The notes under the pieces were generated by a model, which was not told the DNA's origin, searched no databases, and was given only the letters and a program-made list of their open reading frames with translations. From Kalmusia sp. IMI 367209 (lineage: Eukaryota; Ascomycota; Dothideomycetes; Pleosporales; Didymosphaeriaceae): DNA of 64,000 nucleotides. Both the position numbers and the translations under genes were made by a program. Positions 15,361-26,900 of this stretch are shown here, in pieces. Location of the stretch: contig JAPEUQ010000009.1 in the NCBI GenBank assembly GCA_027946365.1, positions 310,001 through 374,000 of the forward strand, given 5' to 3'. Positions within the stretch are counted from its first letter, which is position 1. Each line of letters starts with the position of its first letter.

Positions 15361-16012
15361 ATGCCGCCCCCCTTCCCCACAGTCCAGAAATTCCTCGACG
15401 CAAACAAAAACACCGAAACACAATCCCTCCTCGTGACCTTCCCCTCGGGCACCCAGATAATCACGCCCGCAACCCCAGCATCCAAATCCTCCACCCAGCA
15501 GCCCCCCACTCTCGCCTTGTCCTCGACCTGCCTCCGCACCCACGTCCCAGGCGCCAAGTACATCGCCGTCTCGCTCGACCTCGACGCCCCCTCGCCCTCG
15601 CTCCACATCGCCTCCCCAATCTTGCACTACCTGCACACGGACCTGACCGCCACCACGTCGCCGTTTGCGCCGCCCGCAGAGCCCATGACGAAGATTCCGA
15701 CCAAGGAGTCGTGGGTCAGGCTCGAGGCGGCGGGCGTTGCCGAGGGGGGGAAGGGCACGCTGGAGAAGCCGCTCGCGGGCTGGCTGCCGCCTACGCCGCC
15801 GGGGTTTAGCGCGCCGCATCGGTATGTGTTTTCTCGTGTGGGAACAGCCGGAGAAGATGAGTGGAGAGAAGGTGAGGGAAAAGCTGGGCATGGGGAAAAG
15901 CGAGTCAGGGTTGTGGGCGAAGACGAGGTGGGATGTTGAATCATTTATCCGGAAAGTTGGGTTGAAAGAGGGTAGCTTGGTGGCGGGCACGTGGATGCTT
16001 GTCGGGAGTTGA
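15361..16012 (+). CDS. PEBP-family protein (carboxypeptidase Y inhibitor type), frame-disrupted
   Basis: The first 157 residues give a phosphatidylethanolamine-binding protein fold: the ligand-site motif appears as SLDLDAPSPSLH (family DPDAPS) and the second motif as APHRYVF (family GxHRY). After HRYVF the original frame runs into unrelated sequence and stops at 15939 (192 residues). The family continuation (LVWEQPE, then DVESFIRKVGL and LVAGTWMLV) lies in the next frame and ends at the TGA at 16010-16012. Dropping one T from the TTTT at 15829-15832 joins the two halves into 216 residues. In yeast the relative Tfs1 inhibits carboxypeptidase Y and Ras-GAP; function here is inferred from the family only. 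No signal peptide is seen. Confidence 0.8.
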
Positions 16013-16558
16013 GAGCGTGAGGAAGAGAGGTTGGTCAAAGGTAAATAGATGTATGGTGAGGCCTGATGGTGTAATGTCTATATTCGTTAACGGCCAGGCT
16101 TACGAAGTAAATGCATTCATGAACGCTGTGACTGTGACTACACCAATCTCTTGCCCTGCGTCACCGCATGCTGTAAAGCTCTACCTTGTCCACGAGCACC
16201 CAACACAGAGGCTAATTAAATCGTTGCGAACAAATTTGCACTCGTCTTGGCCCCGCACTATCGTCATAGCCACAAACCCGACGTACTCCTCCGCCTACTA
16301 TTGTTCCCGTGACTGAGACCCTGAGTACGATCGAGAGTGCAACCGAGAGTGCGACCTCGTCTAGACACAGCTCGTTAGCCAACGCCTCGCCAACCATGCG
16401 CTCTTTGGCGCTCTTAATCAAGAATAGAATCTATGGATATCGTGATGTGACGTGATAGTATTGGAGTGGGAAGGATAGGAAAAACAAAACGGTATCAAGT
16501 AAGATGCAGTGCTTCATACGTAATCATGAACGGAGAGCTGTGGGGAATGAGGGTCAAC
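16013..16558. other. Intergenic region between convergent genes
   Basis: Lies between the PEBP stop (+) and the DnaJ stop (-). I see no gene; 3' UTRs of both neighbours are expected here. Confidence 0.5.
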
Positions 16559-18168
16559 TCATGCCTTCTCCGTTCCGTGATGCGAATGATGCTTGCTCTT
16601 CTTCTTGTCCTTGTCTGCCTTGCTATCCTTCTTCGCCGCGGCTTCGGCCATGAGCTGCTCAAATGCCATGAAGTCGCCTTCCTCGTCGGGATCCCGTTCA
16701 GCCTAAAGAATGTCAGTATCACTCTGAAGGGTTGCAGATCGCAAAGCAAACCCACCTTCTGGAACATCTCGCCAATGATGACGAGGGCATGTGCTCGCTC
16801 TACCCGCTTCTCCAGCTTCACTTTCTTGTCATTGAGCACATGGTCGCAAACATCGCGCAGCACGCTCTGAATCTCAAATTTGCTCCCTCGCCAAGCGGCT
16901 GCAAGAATCTTGCCTGTGACCCTCTTTTCGTACTCGGCCTTCTTCTCGTCCGTCCAGTCGTCACCGCCCTTTTCTTCAAGTTTGGCCATTTCCTCCATGG
17001 TGAGCTGAGCATCGATAGCCGCCGACATGGTATTCCATGTCTCCTTTACTAGCGTACCCTTGTCCTTGACACGAGAGAAAAAGCCTGATATGCCTAAGAA
17101 TTTCTGGGACTTGATGAAAGATGTGGCTTTGGAGAGATAGGTGGCGCCGATAGCATGGAGGATCTCCAGACCGAAAGACTCCATCTTGAGATTTTCGATC
17201 TCGAGTTTTGTCTTTTCTTTGAAGGCATTGGTCACGTCGGCACCCTTGTCCGTTTCTGTCCACACGGAGATGCGGTCGACCAGTTTCTTAGCCAGAGTCT
17301 GAACACGCTCGTCCCTAATGCGTTTCCGCTCGAGCTCGTATGCTGCTAGCTCTTCGCGCTGTTCCTTGGTCAGACCGCCCTTCTTCTTTTGCTTCTCACG
17401 CAGCTCTTTCTCAGCATCGGTCACACCCGCCGCCTCCAGCCGCGCTTCCTCTTCTGACTTGTCCATAATGGCTGCGCGAATGGGTATCCCACGGCCGGGC
17501 CGCGGTGTGCTGGTGCCAGAACTTGAGGCTGTAGGTTGGGTCGAAGAATAGCCAGCTGCGGCAGGCTCGGCAGGTGTCTCGACGTAGGCTGGCGGAGGTG
17601 CATCGTAGGATGGGGGTGCAGCACCTTCTTGCGGTGCATTCGCGGCTTCGGCAGCGGCCTCTGCGGCTTTAGCTTGTGCAGCGCTCGAGGGTTCGGCCGT
17701 CTTGTCGGCCGTCGAGGGACCAGCAGTCGTCGTCGACGCGCCCGGCGCCGCTCCTTCGGCTGTAGAGGCTCCAGCAGCCTCCGCCTGAGCGGCCTCCTGC
17801 TCCTCCATCTCGCGCATGGAAATCTCCATTGTCTTGGTCAGATCCTTCATGAGCGAAATTTCGCCAATCCAATCCATGAACGCCTCGCCGCCAAAGATCA
17901 TGGTGAAAAACTCAGCGGGGTCTTCAAACCCGCTGCTCGGGACTGCGCCCTCCTTGCCATACTGGTCATACTGTTTTCGCAGCGTCTCGTCGCTGAGGAC
18001 CTGGTAAGCCTCGCCGATAGCCTGGAACTTCTCGTGCGCTGTCTCGTCGCCGGGGTTCTTGTCGGGGTGCAGCTTGATTGCCAGCTTGCGGTAAGCCTTC
18101 TTGATCTCGAGCTCAGTTGCCGTGGGCGGCACCTGCAATGCATCATAATATGCAGTTTCTTTTACCAT
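16559..18168 (-). CDS. DnaJ (Hsp40) co-chaperone of the Caj1/Djp1 type with DnaJ-X domain
   Basis: Two exons, 18168-16756 and 16702-16559, separated by a 53-nt GTGGGT...TTTAG intron, encode 518 residues. The J-domain covers residues ~6-70 with HPD at 34-36, the contact for Hsp70 ATPase stimulation. It is followed by a Gly/Phe-poor linker with the segment [17 protein letters not shown], an Ala/Pro/Ser-rich low-complexity stretch (~140-230), and the C-terminal X domain typical of yeast Caj1/Djp1 (peroxisomal and ER-associated import chaperones). Splicing is needed to reach the true Lys/His-rich C-terminus; reading through the intron gives an unrelated basic tail. There is no C-terminal CAAX box. 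Ten A residues lie just 5' of the ATG on the coding strand's leader side (18180-18190 on +). Confidence 0.93.
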
Positions 18169-18801
18169 TGCTGCGGTATCAGAAAAAAAAAAGGGTAAGT
18201 ATGAGTCGAGAGAGGAAATGGTAGGGTCGCGTCGTGCTTTTGGGCTGCGTGTGAGGCAGCACCTGTATTATTTTTGCACCGCCTCAAGCACATGTGCCAC
18301 CTCACAGACGTCACCGCCCACGCGGTCCCGCCAAGCCCACCACGGTCGGAATTGCGGACGGAAACAACGGGAGCTCGCACCAGCTGTTCCCAGTCTCTTC
18401 GCTGACGTGTATATGCTACATTGTCGCGGACGAAAAAGCTCACCCAGATGCTCGCTCCAATCGTAGTTATACTTCGTATTGCATAAGACACTATGTCTAT
18501 CAAGCACAAGCCACACCCCTTGATGTTGGGGTATTCCTGTGGTGCCCGTAAATCATGCTAGAAATCCAATGTCACACACCCATCGCCGCCAATGCTACTG
18601 AGACGCCATGCTAGAACCAACCAGCCAAGATGTACCGATAACGGACTTTTGTCTGAACCCGTTCGAAGGAAATATATAGACGGCATGCCCAAAGAAAATC
18701 GACCCAAGCCCAGGCCGTCGATGGAGGACAGATGCCACGCTGCACAATAGCCCGTCGTGGCTTTTACTATAAGACTCGTCCGAGTAGCCCGTGAAGGCTG
18801 T
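18169..18801. other. Intergenic; DnaJ promoter and eIF4E 3' region
   Basis: Both flanking genes are on the minus strand, so this holds the DnaJ promoter and 5' leader and the eIF4E 3' UTR. I see no further gene. An A10 run at 18181-18190 is the only simple repeat. Confidence 0.5.
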
Positions 18802-19668
18802 TTAGACCACAAACTTGGCCTTCGCACGAGTGCTACCGGCATGAGCGGCGTCCGTGTGGCCCGAGAACTCGACTGGGTCATTCTCCTTGAGCTGCAGAGC
18901 CTGTTTGAACCGTTTGCCGATCTTGTTGAGTGTCTCTTTACCCTGCTCGAAGGTTCGGCCCTTGCCCTGCTCGCCGGGTATAGCCTTGCCCACAGTCCTG
19001 GTCCAGAGACCGATACGGTAGAAGCCACGGCGAACATTTACGACCACTCCCATGACCTCATTGTCATCATCATCCTCAAGGTTCTCGCCAATAGCCGCAA
19101 GCATGACGTGCAGCCACAGGGCATCGATGTTGACGGCCTTCTTGTCCTTAAACTGGAAAGCCCACTTGCCGCCGTGCTTGTTCTGCGCATCCTCCCACTC
19201 GGGTCGCACGCCCCTCTTGAAGAGATGGTAGTCTGACTTGAGCGCAAGATCCGATGTGGGCGTGATGTTGTTCTGACATATTGTTAGCGTGCGTTTGGTC
19301 ACCGCACTCAGGCGCACTTACGTAGATGCCCCAGAATTCCTCAACCGAGTCGAATGAGATGACCTCCTTTAGCAACTCATTCCAGTTGTCGCCCTGCGCA
19401 AGTTAGCGGCGCCAAAGAGCAGCATTTACGAGGAGCGTACCTTGCCACTCGGCGGCTTGGTGAACCACAACGTCCAAGTGTTCATAAGGGGATGCTTGAC
19501 ATTGAAATTCTCGGGATCGTGAAAGACAGTGCGGATATCGCCCTCAGAAGTGGCCGAGGTAGAGCCTTGTTCTTTTGACTCGCCAGACGAGTTGTCTGAC
19601 GGAGAGATTGGAATCGTGTCCAGCGGAACCTGCTGGTTCGGGTTGGGCGCCGTCGCAACGTCGGCCAT
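18802..19668 (-). CDS. Translation initiation factor eIF4E (mRNA cap-binding protein)
   Basis: Three exons, 19668-19441, 19393-19322 and 19272-18802, give 256 residues. eIF4E binds the 7-methylguanosine cap and eIF4G in the cytoplasm to start translation. Family features in order are HPLMNTWTLWF, FDSVEEFWGIYNNI, GVRPEWED (the cap-stacking Trp), GGKWAF, an acidic-loop variant of the dorsal helix (LWLHVMLAAIGE), VVVNVRRGFYRIGLWTR and a C-terminal KFVV. The first ~50 residues are a Ser/Thr/Pro/Gln-rich tail, as in other fungal eIF4Es. An acidic run (EDDDD) sits in the loop after the dorsal helix. All three exon joins are in frame with consensus donors. Confidence 0.96.
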
Positions 19669-20422
19669 TGTGTTGGATGGAGATATGGAGCGGGGTGGAG
19701 GGCTATTTCGCTGATAGCGAGAGGCGGTGGGTAGGATAGGTGTTGGGGCGAGAGTTGTGTGCGAAGGAAGCGTTCGGCGGCGGGGGTGGGGCTGCTTGAA
19801 CTCGCACCGGGCGAAGAAGCAAGAGAGCAGTCGCGGAGGTGCGCTCGCTGTTTGTTTGTGTCGGTTGAGGAAGCGGGAGCTGAGTGTGCGGTGAAGCGCG
19901 GTTTGTCTGTCGACCTGCTACTTGCGCGCGCAGAAAATACAGGCGCAGCCACTGGTAGCACTTGACGCTTGGCGGCGCTAGTCCCTCACGTGTGAAACGA
20001 GGGGCGCAGTCCGAGCAAGATATCAAACAAACTTGCTCGGCCATGATACATGTCACAGGCGAGAGAACAGAGATCAGGTCGGAATGGAATTGTCAATTAG
20101 ACTATTCAAGAGGATATGTCCGCGCCACCACTCCGGACTAGACCCACGATGAGAGTCAGGCCAGGAGCAGCCTCGTCGCCGAGCAAGGCGCGTTTCGATA
20201 TAAGCACTTCTAAGCGGCACAACTACAGCCATTGAGTGGCAGAATTGCAATTTGACATCCGTGCTAAGGCATCACGTTTGTAGCGAAGAGGGAGGTGCGA
20301 GCGCACCACTGAGCTAAACATTAGATTTCGCTGATAGGTACTATACCTGCCTACAAGAACAGATCCGCCGAATATTATAAATACATATAGACATAATTCC
20401 GTAGAGCAATCACCTCGTGCAA
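19669..20422. other. Intergenic; eIF4E promoter and ERG9 3' region
   Basis: Contains the eIF4E promoter/5' leader and the ERG9 3' UTR. On the minus strand at about 20225-20320 there is a stretch loosely resembling a tRNA A-box, but there is no T-arm, so no RNA gene is called. Confidence 0.5.
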
Positions 20423-22043
20423 TCACAATTCGCCGTGATCGGGCGATGCCTTGGTGTCTAGTGCTGCGCTTGAGTTATTTGAGCCGCCTGAGCCAAAGAG
20501 TTGACCTAGTTGCTCCTTGGCTTGGACTAAAGCAATGTCGAATCGTGCGCCCGCAAACCAGGCAATGAGCAGCTAGCAGTATTATTAGTGTCCAAGCGGT
20601 TGTGTATGCGGTAGAAGCGGGCCGGCTTACCATCATCCCAGAAATAACAACGATAGTACCTATGACGGCGGATACCATGTAGATAGTCTCCCATTGTGAT
20701 TCTTGCTCTTCCTTCTTGAGCCTAGCTGCCTCCTCTGCGCTGGCTGGGTTCTTTTTCTCGTCGATGGGCGCCTTCTGCGTAGGGAAAATGCTCTCGATGA
20801 ATTGTTCGATCTACACCCATAGTCAGATTTGTTCGGCGCATGGGGTATGAGCTTGCTTACCTTGCCGCATGCAATGCTAATCTGGAGGAAGTTCGGGTCG
20901 TGAGGATTGTTCTTCTTGTGGATCTTGCGTGTATAGCGCTTGAACACATCGCATACTACCTGTAGATTCTGAGTCGACTCAAGCATCAGCTGACATGCGT
21001 CGCCCTTAGTGATTTTGACATTCTTCTTGAATATGTCGTGGTTCTGGAAGCAAACGTCCAATGTGGCGATGGCCATGGACTGGGGAATGGCGCAGAAGTT
21101 GAAAACGCTCTGCTCCCTGATGCCAGCAAGGTAGTAGAGGCAGTCGTCGGCGCGCTTCAGTGCCGTCAAGATCATCTCCGAGCTAGTGTTGAGCGCATTT
21201 TCTTTGTTCTCTGGCTTGAAAAGGTCTTCGAACTGGTCGACATGCTTAGACCAAATCTCCTTCGGCCAGAACCGACGCTTATCGTCCAGGTCTTCCTTGA
21301 TATCACGGATGATGTTGACCTGCTGCAAGAACTGGCCCATGGACTCGTGAAGATCTGTCCTCTTCAGGAGAGCTGGATTCGCAAGATTTTCCTCGACGAA
21401 TAAGCGCGTGCAACCTTCGCCTACTAGACCCGCTACATAATGGCAGTAGAGCTCGTAGTCTTTGACGCTGTTCACACCGTTGGTGTTGAACTCAGCGTTC
21501 CTCACGTAGTCCGCCATGCCGTTGCCCATGCGCTTGGTGATATCTTTGATAATGGCCTGATGCGCCGGCTTAAGCTTTTTGAACTCCTCTATCACGACAT
21601 TGAACTCGACCAGCAACTGTCTATCCTTCTCGTTGGGCCCGTTCTCCGTGAAGGTCCATCCGTCCTGTTCGATGATGTTGTGAAAGTCGCGCAGGATTGG
21701 CTCCTTCCTCGAGAGCGGCACCGTCATGTCGTCCTCGACGGTGTCGAGGCCGCGCAGGACCAAGTAGAATATGGCAACTGAAACAAGGATCTCGGGATGT
21801 AGCTCTAGAATGACGGCGACGAAGCTACGGCTCGTCTGGCCGAGGAAGTAGAAGCATCGCTTCAGCGACTCGGTCTCTTTGGACTCATCGCGCTCGTGGA
21901 CAGGGTTGTGCCACACCTTCCTGTGCCGGATTAATTCTCTAGCTATACGTTTGAGTTGCCGCATGTAGCGCTTACCACTGAATTATCGAGCGCAGCTGCA
22001 CTGGGTGGACGAGGTAGTATGCTAAGCTCCCTATGCTCGGCAT
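20423..22043 (-). CDS. ERG9: Squalene synthase
   Basis: Four exons, 22043-21976, 21920-20861, 20810-20631 and 20572-20423, encode 485 residues. It condenses two farnesyl diphosphates to squalene with NADPH, the first committed step to ergosterol, on the ER membrane. The two Asp-rich motifs are visible: DTVEDD at residues 82-87 and [14 protein letters not shown] near residue 228; the conserved [12 protein letters not shown] lies between them. The C-terminus has a charged linker ([17 protein letters not shown]) and one membrane anchor ([15 protein letters not shown] then LLIAWFAGA) split by the third intron. The short first exon ([14 protein letters not shown]...) is recovered only by splicing through a Trp codon (TG/G). 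The gene is intact and of normal fungal length. Confidence 0.97.
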
Positions 22044-22620
22044 GGTGCAAATTTAACGGGTTGAGTGTGCGGTATCGCTTAGTTAAAAGGACACCGGAGA
22101 AGCACTGCAAATAGTGAAGGCAGAGGAGAGCTGGGCAAGGCAGGGTATCAATTGAAGGTTGAAGAGGTGAACGGGTTGAGTCCCTGAAGGTGCGAAGTGT
22201 GATCTCCAACCGCCCTGAACTTTCCATTCTCCACACTTTTACCCAGCGGTCTGTGCGCGGGCTAATCATCTCCGACATTGCACCGACCCGTGCTTCCTCC
22301 ATCGTCTTTTTTCCCTTAGAAAAAGGCTCATCTGACCATCGTTCCAGTGAGCATCTTCAATATTCAAGGACGTGCGATCCTAGGTGCGTTCATGGTCAAG
22401 TGCACCTTGAGCATGTTCCGCGCCTCTCCGCTGACTTGCGTCGCAAACCTGCATATCCGAGATGCAGTCATGCACCTAACCTCAAAACCCCTCTGAAAGC
22501 AGGCAACCGGGCAGGAAATAATGGAAGTCTCTCAGACATCAAGTCGTTCCAAGCATTTCCCAAGAACACCCCACGAAATAGACTCTAACCCACCCCGAGG
22601 CTCTCCACATACATACCCAA
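22044..22620. other. Intergenic; ERG9 promoter and 3' region of the secreted-protein gene
   Basis: Both neighbours are on minus, so the ERG9 promoter lies here. I did not find a sterol-response element I would defend. No gene is seen. Confidence 0.45.
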
Positions 22621-23107
22621 CTACACCCTCCCGTAACAAACAAACATAAAACTTCTCCCCACCGTCCCAACCTCCCCATCCCTACCCACAAAATTTCTCA
22701 CGCATTCAGCCCAATTATTACTCCCATCCGTATCCTTCCCTGCCGACACAAATCCCGCCCTACATCCCGCCTCAGCATAGAAATTGAACGAGCACTCGAC
22801 GCCTTCGGGCGTCGCTCCATCCCGGTACCCGCGCACCGAAGTGAAATTCTGCGCCTCGTGGCAGATGCCGCTAGCTACACTGGTGAAAGTCTGGAGGTCG
22901 CCACGGCAGGAGTAGGCAGAGGATGTGCGGACGAAGCCGGTGGGCAGGGCCGATGAGAGGGGGCAGGGGACTGTGGAGTCTTGCGCGAGCGTGAGGATGG
23001 GTAAGTTGGGTAAGGCGAGTGCGAGTGCTGCTATCTGTCCGACGTGTGTTAGACAGGTGGGGGGGGGATGGGCTTCGCGTGTTGCTTACTACTTTTGCTG
23101 GACGCAT
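22621..23107 (-). CDS. Small secreted cysteine-rich protein
   Basis: Two exons, 23107-23090 (MRPAKV) and 23034-22621, joined across a GTAAGC...GGACAG intron of 55 nt, give 143 residues. The spliced N-terminus is a classical signal peptide with a hydrophobic core (IAALALALPNLPILTLA) and a likely cut near residue 24. The mature part of about 120 residues has seven cysteines, spread singly (PC, SC, IC, EC, GC, EC, VC contexts), and several Gly/Ser/Asn. No known domain is recognised. Size, secretion and cysteine content fit the broad class of candidate fungal effectors or cell-surface proteins; this is inference. The signal peptide appears only after splicing, so single-frame scans miss it. Confidence 0.78.
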
Positions 23108-23937
23108 AGCTGCCTGCAGATCATTCGTGGGCAGGACGCAGAGCGGGCTCGTAAGTATCAGTAAAAAGATATTATGGAACACTAGCTCTTATACTTGAGA
23201 TTTTGCGTTACAATGACCGCGTAGAGTTGATTATCTACTATGCAATAATATACAGAACTTTAGCCGAACGATCAACTTCAATCTCAGCTACAGTTCGATG
23301 CATTGTTTCGGCATTCAAGAGAACTGGATCGACACGTCATACTACTTCTAATATAGTACGTGCACGGGTTGGTTGGTTGGTTTTCAGGTAGGCGTGCTAC
23401 CTCAATCGAGTGATACAGTTGTACGAAATGCACAATGTCATCGAGGATCTTATTGCTCTATAGAGTTTAACCCGATGTCACGATGGAAAAGTGAAATTCG
23501 TAATGTTGCTTCTCATTCAACTCATCTGTCATCATTCGTATCTACATAGTCCATAATAGCATCCACCTCAAGCTCATCAAGGGTATTAATTACCTCCTAA
23601 ACCACCACATCAAATTCACCGTAGTTGTCCATTTCCAGCATGTCCTAACCCAAGGTCGCGTTTGAAGGAAACCACGCAGTACAATCATCATCCTCCTGCT
23701 AATGTATGGCTTGCGCCAACCTGTGTAATACAGTATAGTGTCGTGCTGTGATGCAAACATCCCACCATCGCTATGCAGAGCGAGAAACGAGAGCGAAGAG
23801 ATCAGAAAAAAGAGGGTATAAAAACGCTTGAACGCAGCAATACAACGCCGAAATACCCAGAAACAAAACATTAAACGATGTGTGTAGGTAAGCTGGCCTC
23901 CGGGACCTAGAGGAGCACAGCTCGTATGGAAGGAATA
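23108..23937. other. Intergenic region
   Basis: Holds the promoter of the secreted-protein gene and the 3' end of the methyltransferase-like gene. A short (GGTT)4 run lies at about 23367-23383. No gene is seen. The long gene's stop at 23938 directly follows a GTAAGC, so a small 3' exon here is possible. Confidence 0.45.
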
Positions 23938-26900
23938 TTAAACGCTTACAGTGCGGCGAACACCAACCTCAGGCTTCTGCGCGTACCCGATAAGAAGCCT
24001 GAAACTAGTACCGCGCTTCTCGCATTCGTTGATGAGACTCTCGTCGCGCCAGATGCTGCTTTGAAGGAGATTGCCAGAGTTAGCGGCATCGGGCTCGCCA
24101 GCCTCGGGAAGTACAAGGGACTCGTAGCAGCGCGAGTACCACCAGCGCCCTACGCGAGCCACCATATCGGTGATGGAGTTGTCTGTCGACTCGGAAGATG
24201 CCCGCGTGTTGAGGAGATCGGAGAAGGAGACTTCAGGCTTAGGCTTTTTGTTGACTCTGGTACCAGAGCCAGTGGCTTTACTGGCGGAGCTGGCAGCGCT
24301 GCCTTTCCTTTTCTTGCTTTGGATATCTTCCGGGGGAAGGAGTTGACCGGCAACTGGTACGCCTACAAAGCACCTGTTGCATTCGGTGAAGCCTTTCCTG
24401 CCTACGAGTCCCATGATTTCATCGCTGATGTTGCGGAGGGATACGTTCTCATCTGCGACTTGCATTTTGACTTTCAAGCCGCGCACAGCGCGGCGAGCGC
24501 GGTTGCCCATGTTGACAAGATCTAGGTCAAGAACGCTGAGCTCCAAAAACCCTCCAGGTCTCAAAACTCGCTTGCACTCTGAGATCACAGAGCGGTGGAC
24601 AGATGTAGGGAGAGCCGAAGGAAAACGAAGGACGACACAGGCAAAGAAGCCTTTTGGAAATGGGAACGAGTCGCTGAGCGAAGTATGGTTGAAGTGTCGG
24701 TGATTCTTGAGGGTTGACCATGGCTCAGGCGCATTGCTAGTCGAAGGTGTCCAAGAAGATTGTCCCGGACCAAGGTTGTAAACAGTCGCCTCGGGGTAGG
24801 TAAGAGCGCAATAATATGACCAGTCTTTCCCGAGACCGTCGATAACGAGAACTCTATCATGCTCCGGGTCGTTCAGCTCAAAGTGTGCAGGGCTGAATAT
24901 GACACGGCCAAATGAAAGCCATTTGCTTGTCATTAGGGCGCCGAAACGAAGATTGGCCATCGATGACAGACCGTCGGCCTGAGTTTCCGCCATTTCCATA
25001 AGTCGAGTATCTCTGTACCTATTGGCGCTAGAGCTATTACGGTCCTTGTCGGAATTAGACGCAAGCGTAGCCTTAGATTGGCGAGAGCTCAGACTAAGGG
25101 ATGCTGGCAGGCTGGATCGATTTGAGCTAGCCCGATTTCGTGGCCCTGAGCCTACGGACATGTGAGTAGTGGATGGGAAACTGAGGCGTCCAGTGATTGG
25201 GTCAATCACACTGATATTCCTTTCTCCGTATTCTTGAAGAAAATCAGAAAGAGATACGGAGGATGTGGGGGACTGGGAGTGCAGGACAGCAAGGAGCCGA
25301 GACCGGCGAAGATGTAAGGAAGGGTTGGAAACCCCTGCAGCAGAAGCCGCAGAATGTGAAGATGCCCTAGAATGCTTTGGCCGTAGAGGAAGTGGCTCCA
25401 AGGATGGCCGTTTCTGTATCACTTCTCCTCCAACAATCAGTTGCGAGTCAATAGGGGAAAGGACCTCATCGATCAGGTCGTCATACTCATTCCAGACTTC
25501 GTCTTCGGATCGAGGCGCTCCACGAATGGGGACGACGGCAGTTCCAGCTGTTGCAGGAAAGCTCCAGGTACCTGAGCTGCTAGAATACGACACCTCGGAA
25601 CCCTTCCTAGATGCAAAATGGAAGAACTCGCCTTGACGGGCGGACTCCTCTGCACTGGGGCTCATGGTAGCAATGGCTGTGCCATGAGTAAGAGCATTCA
25701 ACCCATGAAGTATAGGATATGGTTCGGCTGGACCAGCTGTAGCAGTCAAAGAACCGATAGAGTCGAACGAGGTACGCGGAGGTCCACCAGGGCCGGGTTG
25801 GTTGGGGGCGAAGGGACGAGAAAATGATCGAGAAGCAGGACGGTGCGCTTGGTGTCGACTTGAAACTACTTGAGGTATGCGACCAACCTGAGCTAGACGG
25901 CTCGGCCTTGGTGGGAGATTTTGAGGAGGTGGCCCTGGAGGGGAGAGGCCTGCAGGAAGCGACGAAAGCATCGCAGGCGCAGCGATGCTCTTTGGCGACA
26001 CAACTGATTCGAGAGGCCCAACAGTGGAAAGCGGACTAACCGGAGAAGAGGTAGCGGAGAGATCCGTCACTGGAGTCAGGTCTGCTACTGAAGGTGGGGC
26101 TGGATGAGGTTGCGCGGTCACACTTGTGTCGAGTGTGAGCTTCGGCTGAGGCTCAGGCGTTGATTGTAGATAGACCTTTGGCGATGCTGGTCGAGCAGGC
26201 AGTGCGAAGTCAGAAGGTAGGATGGGTTTGGGTGGTAGCAGCATCGACTGCAAGCGTTCCTTCTCTACAGGTTTAGATTCGAAATCCACACTATGTATGT
26301 GTTGTTCTTGTGGTGCTGAGATCTCGTCAGGTGTGCTATCTGCCTCTTGCATGATCATCTCGATGTCTTGGGCGTCAAGTCCGGACTGGGCGTCAAGAAT
26401 TGCATAATGCGCGACAGAGCGTGAAGTTGGTACTCGGGCAGGAGAAGCAGTTGATGCCTCTACAGCAGGAGCGGGTACACGGGGAACACCATGGGCACGT
26501 TGGAAAAAGTTCCACTTCCTGGATGTTTTTGAGGAACCTTGATCACTCTTTTCTTTCTTCGATGACTTGAGCCAGTTGCCCTCTTTGCCTTCTGATATGA
26601 CACCGCTGATTGAATCCTTTCGTGTCCTGCCTAGGTTGTCCTTAGCGGGCGGCGGAGCATCTACAATCTTGGAAGTCCTTGAAGTGCGTCTTGCTGCAAG
26701 AGATGGAATGAACGATTTCTTCGTATCGTCATCGCTCGATGATGGTTGTCGAAGGCCAAGCGGCATTTTCTTCACTGGGGACATGCCGCGAGCAGAATTG
26801 GACATTGCAGACGGTAGCAACGTGGGACGACTACCGTTGACCTCGCCTTGTGACGAATTACTGATTGTCTTCTTCAACTGCGATGTAGCTGGGTTTGAGA

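Noticed and set aside
15136..16038. 300-codon open frame on the minus strand
   Set aside because: It is antisense to the PEBP gene and has low-complexity Arg/Cys runs with no domain.
17536..18198. 220-codon open frame on the plus strand
   Set aside because: It is antisense to the DnaJ gene, and its Cys/Gly-rich content is a shadow of the Ala/Pro-rich linker.
20225..20320. tRNA-like stretch on minus with CTCAGTGGT
   Set aside because: There is no GTTCRANNC T-arm and no acceptor-stem pairing.
23926..24525. 199-codon open frame on the plus strand
   Set aside because: It is antisense to the methyltransferase-like domain; the minus strand carries the motifs.
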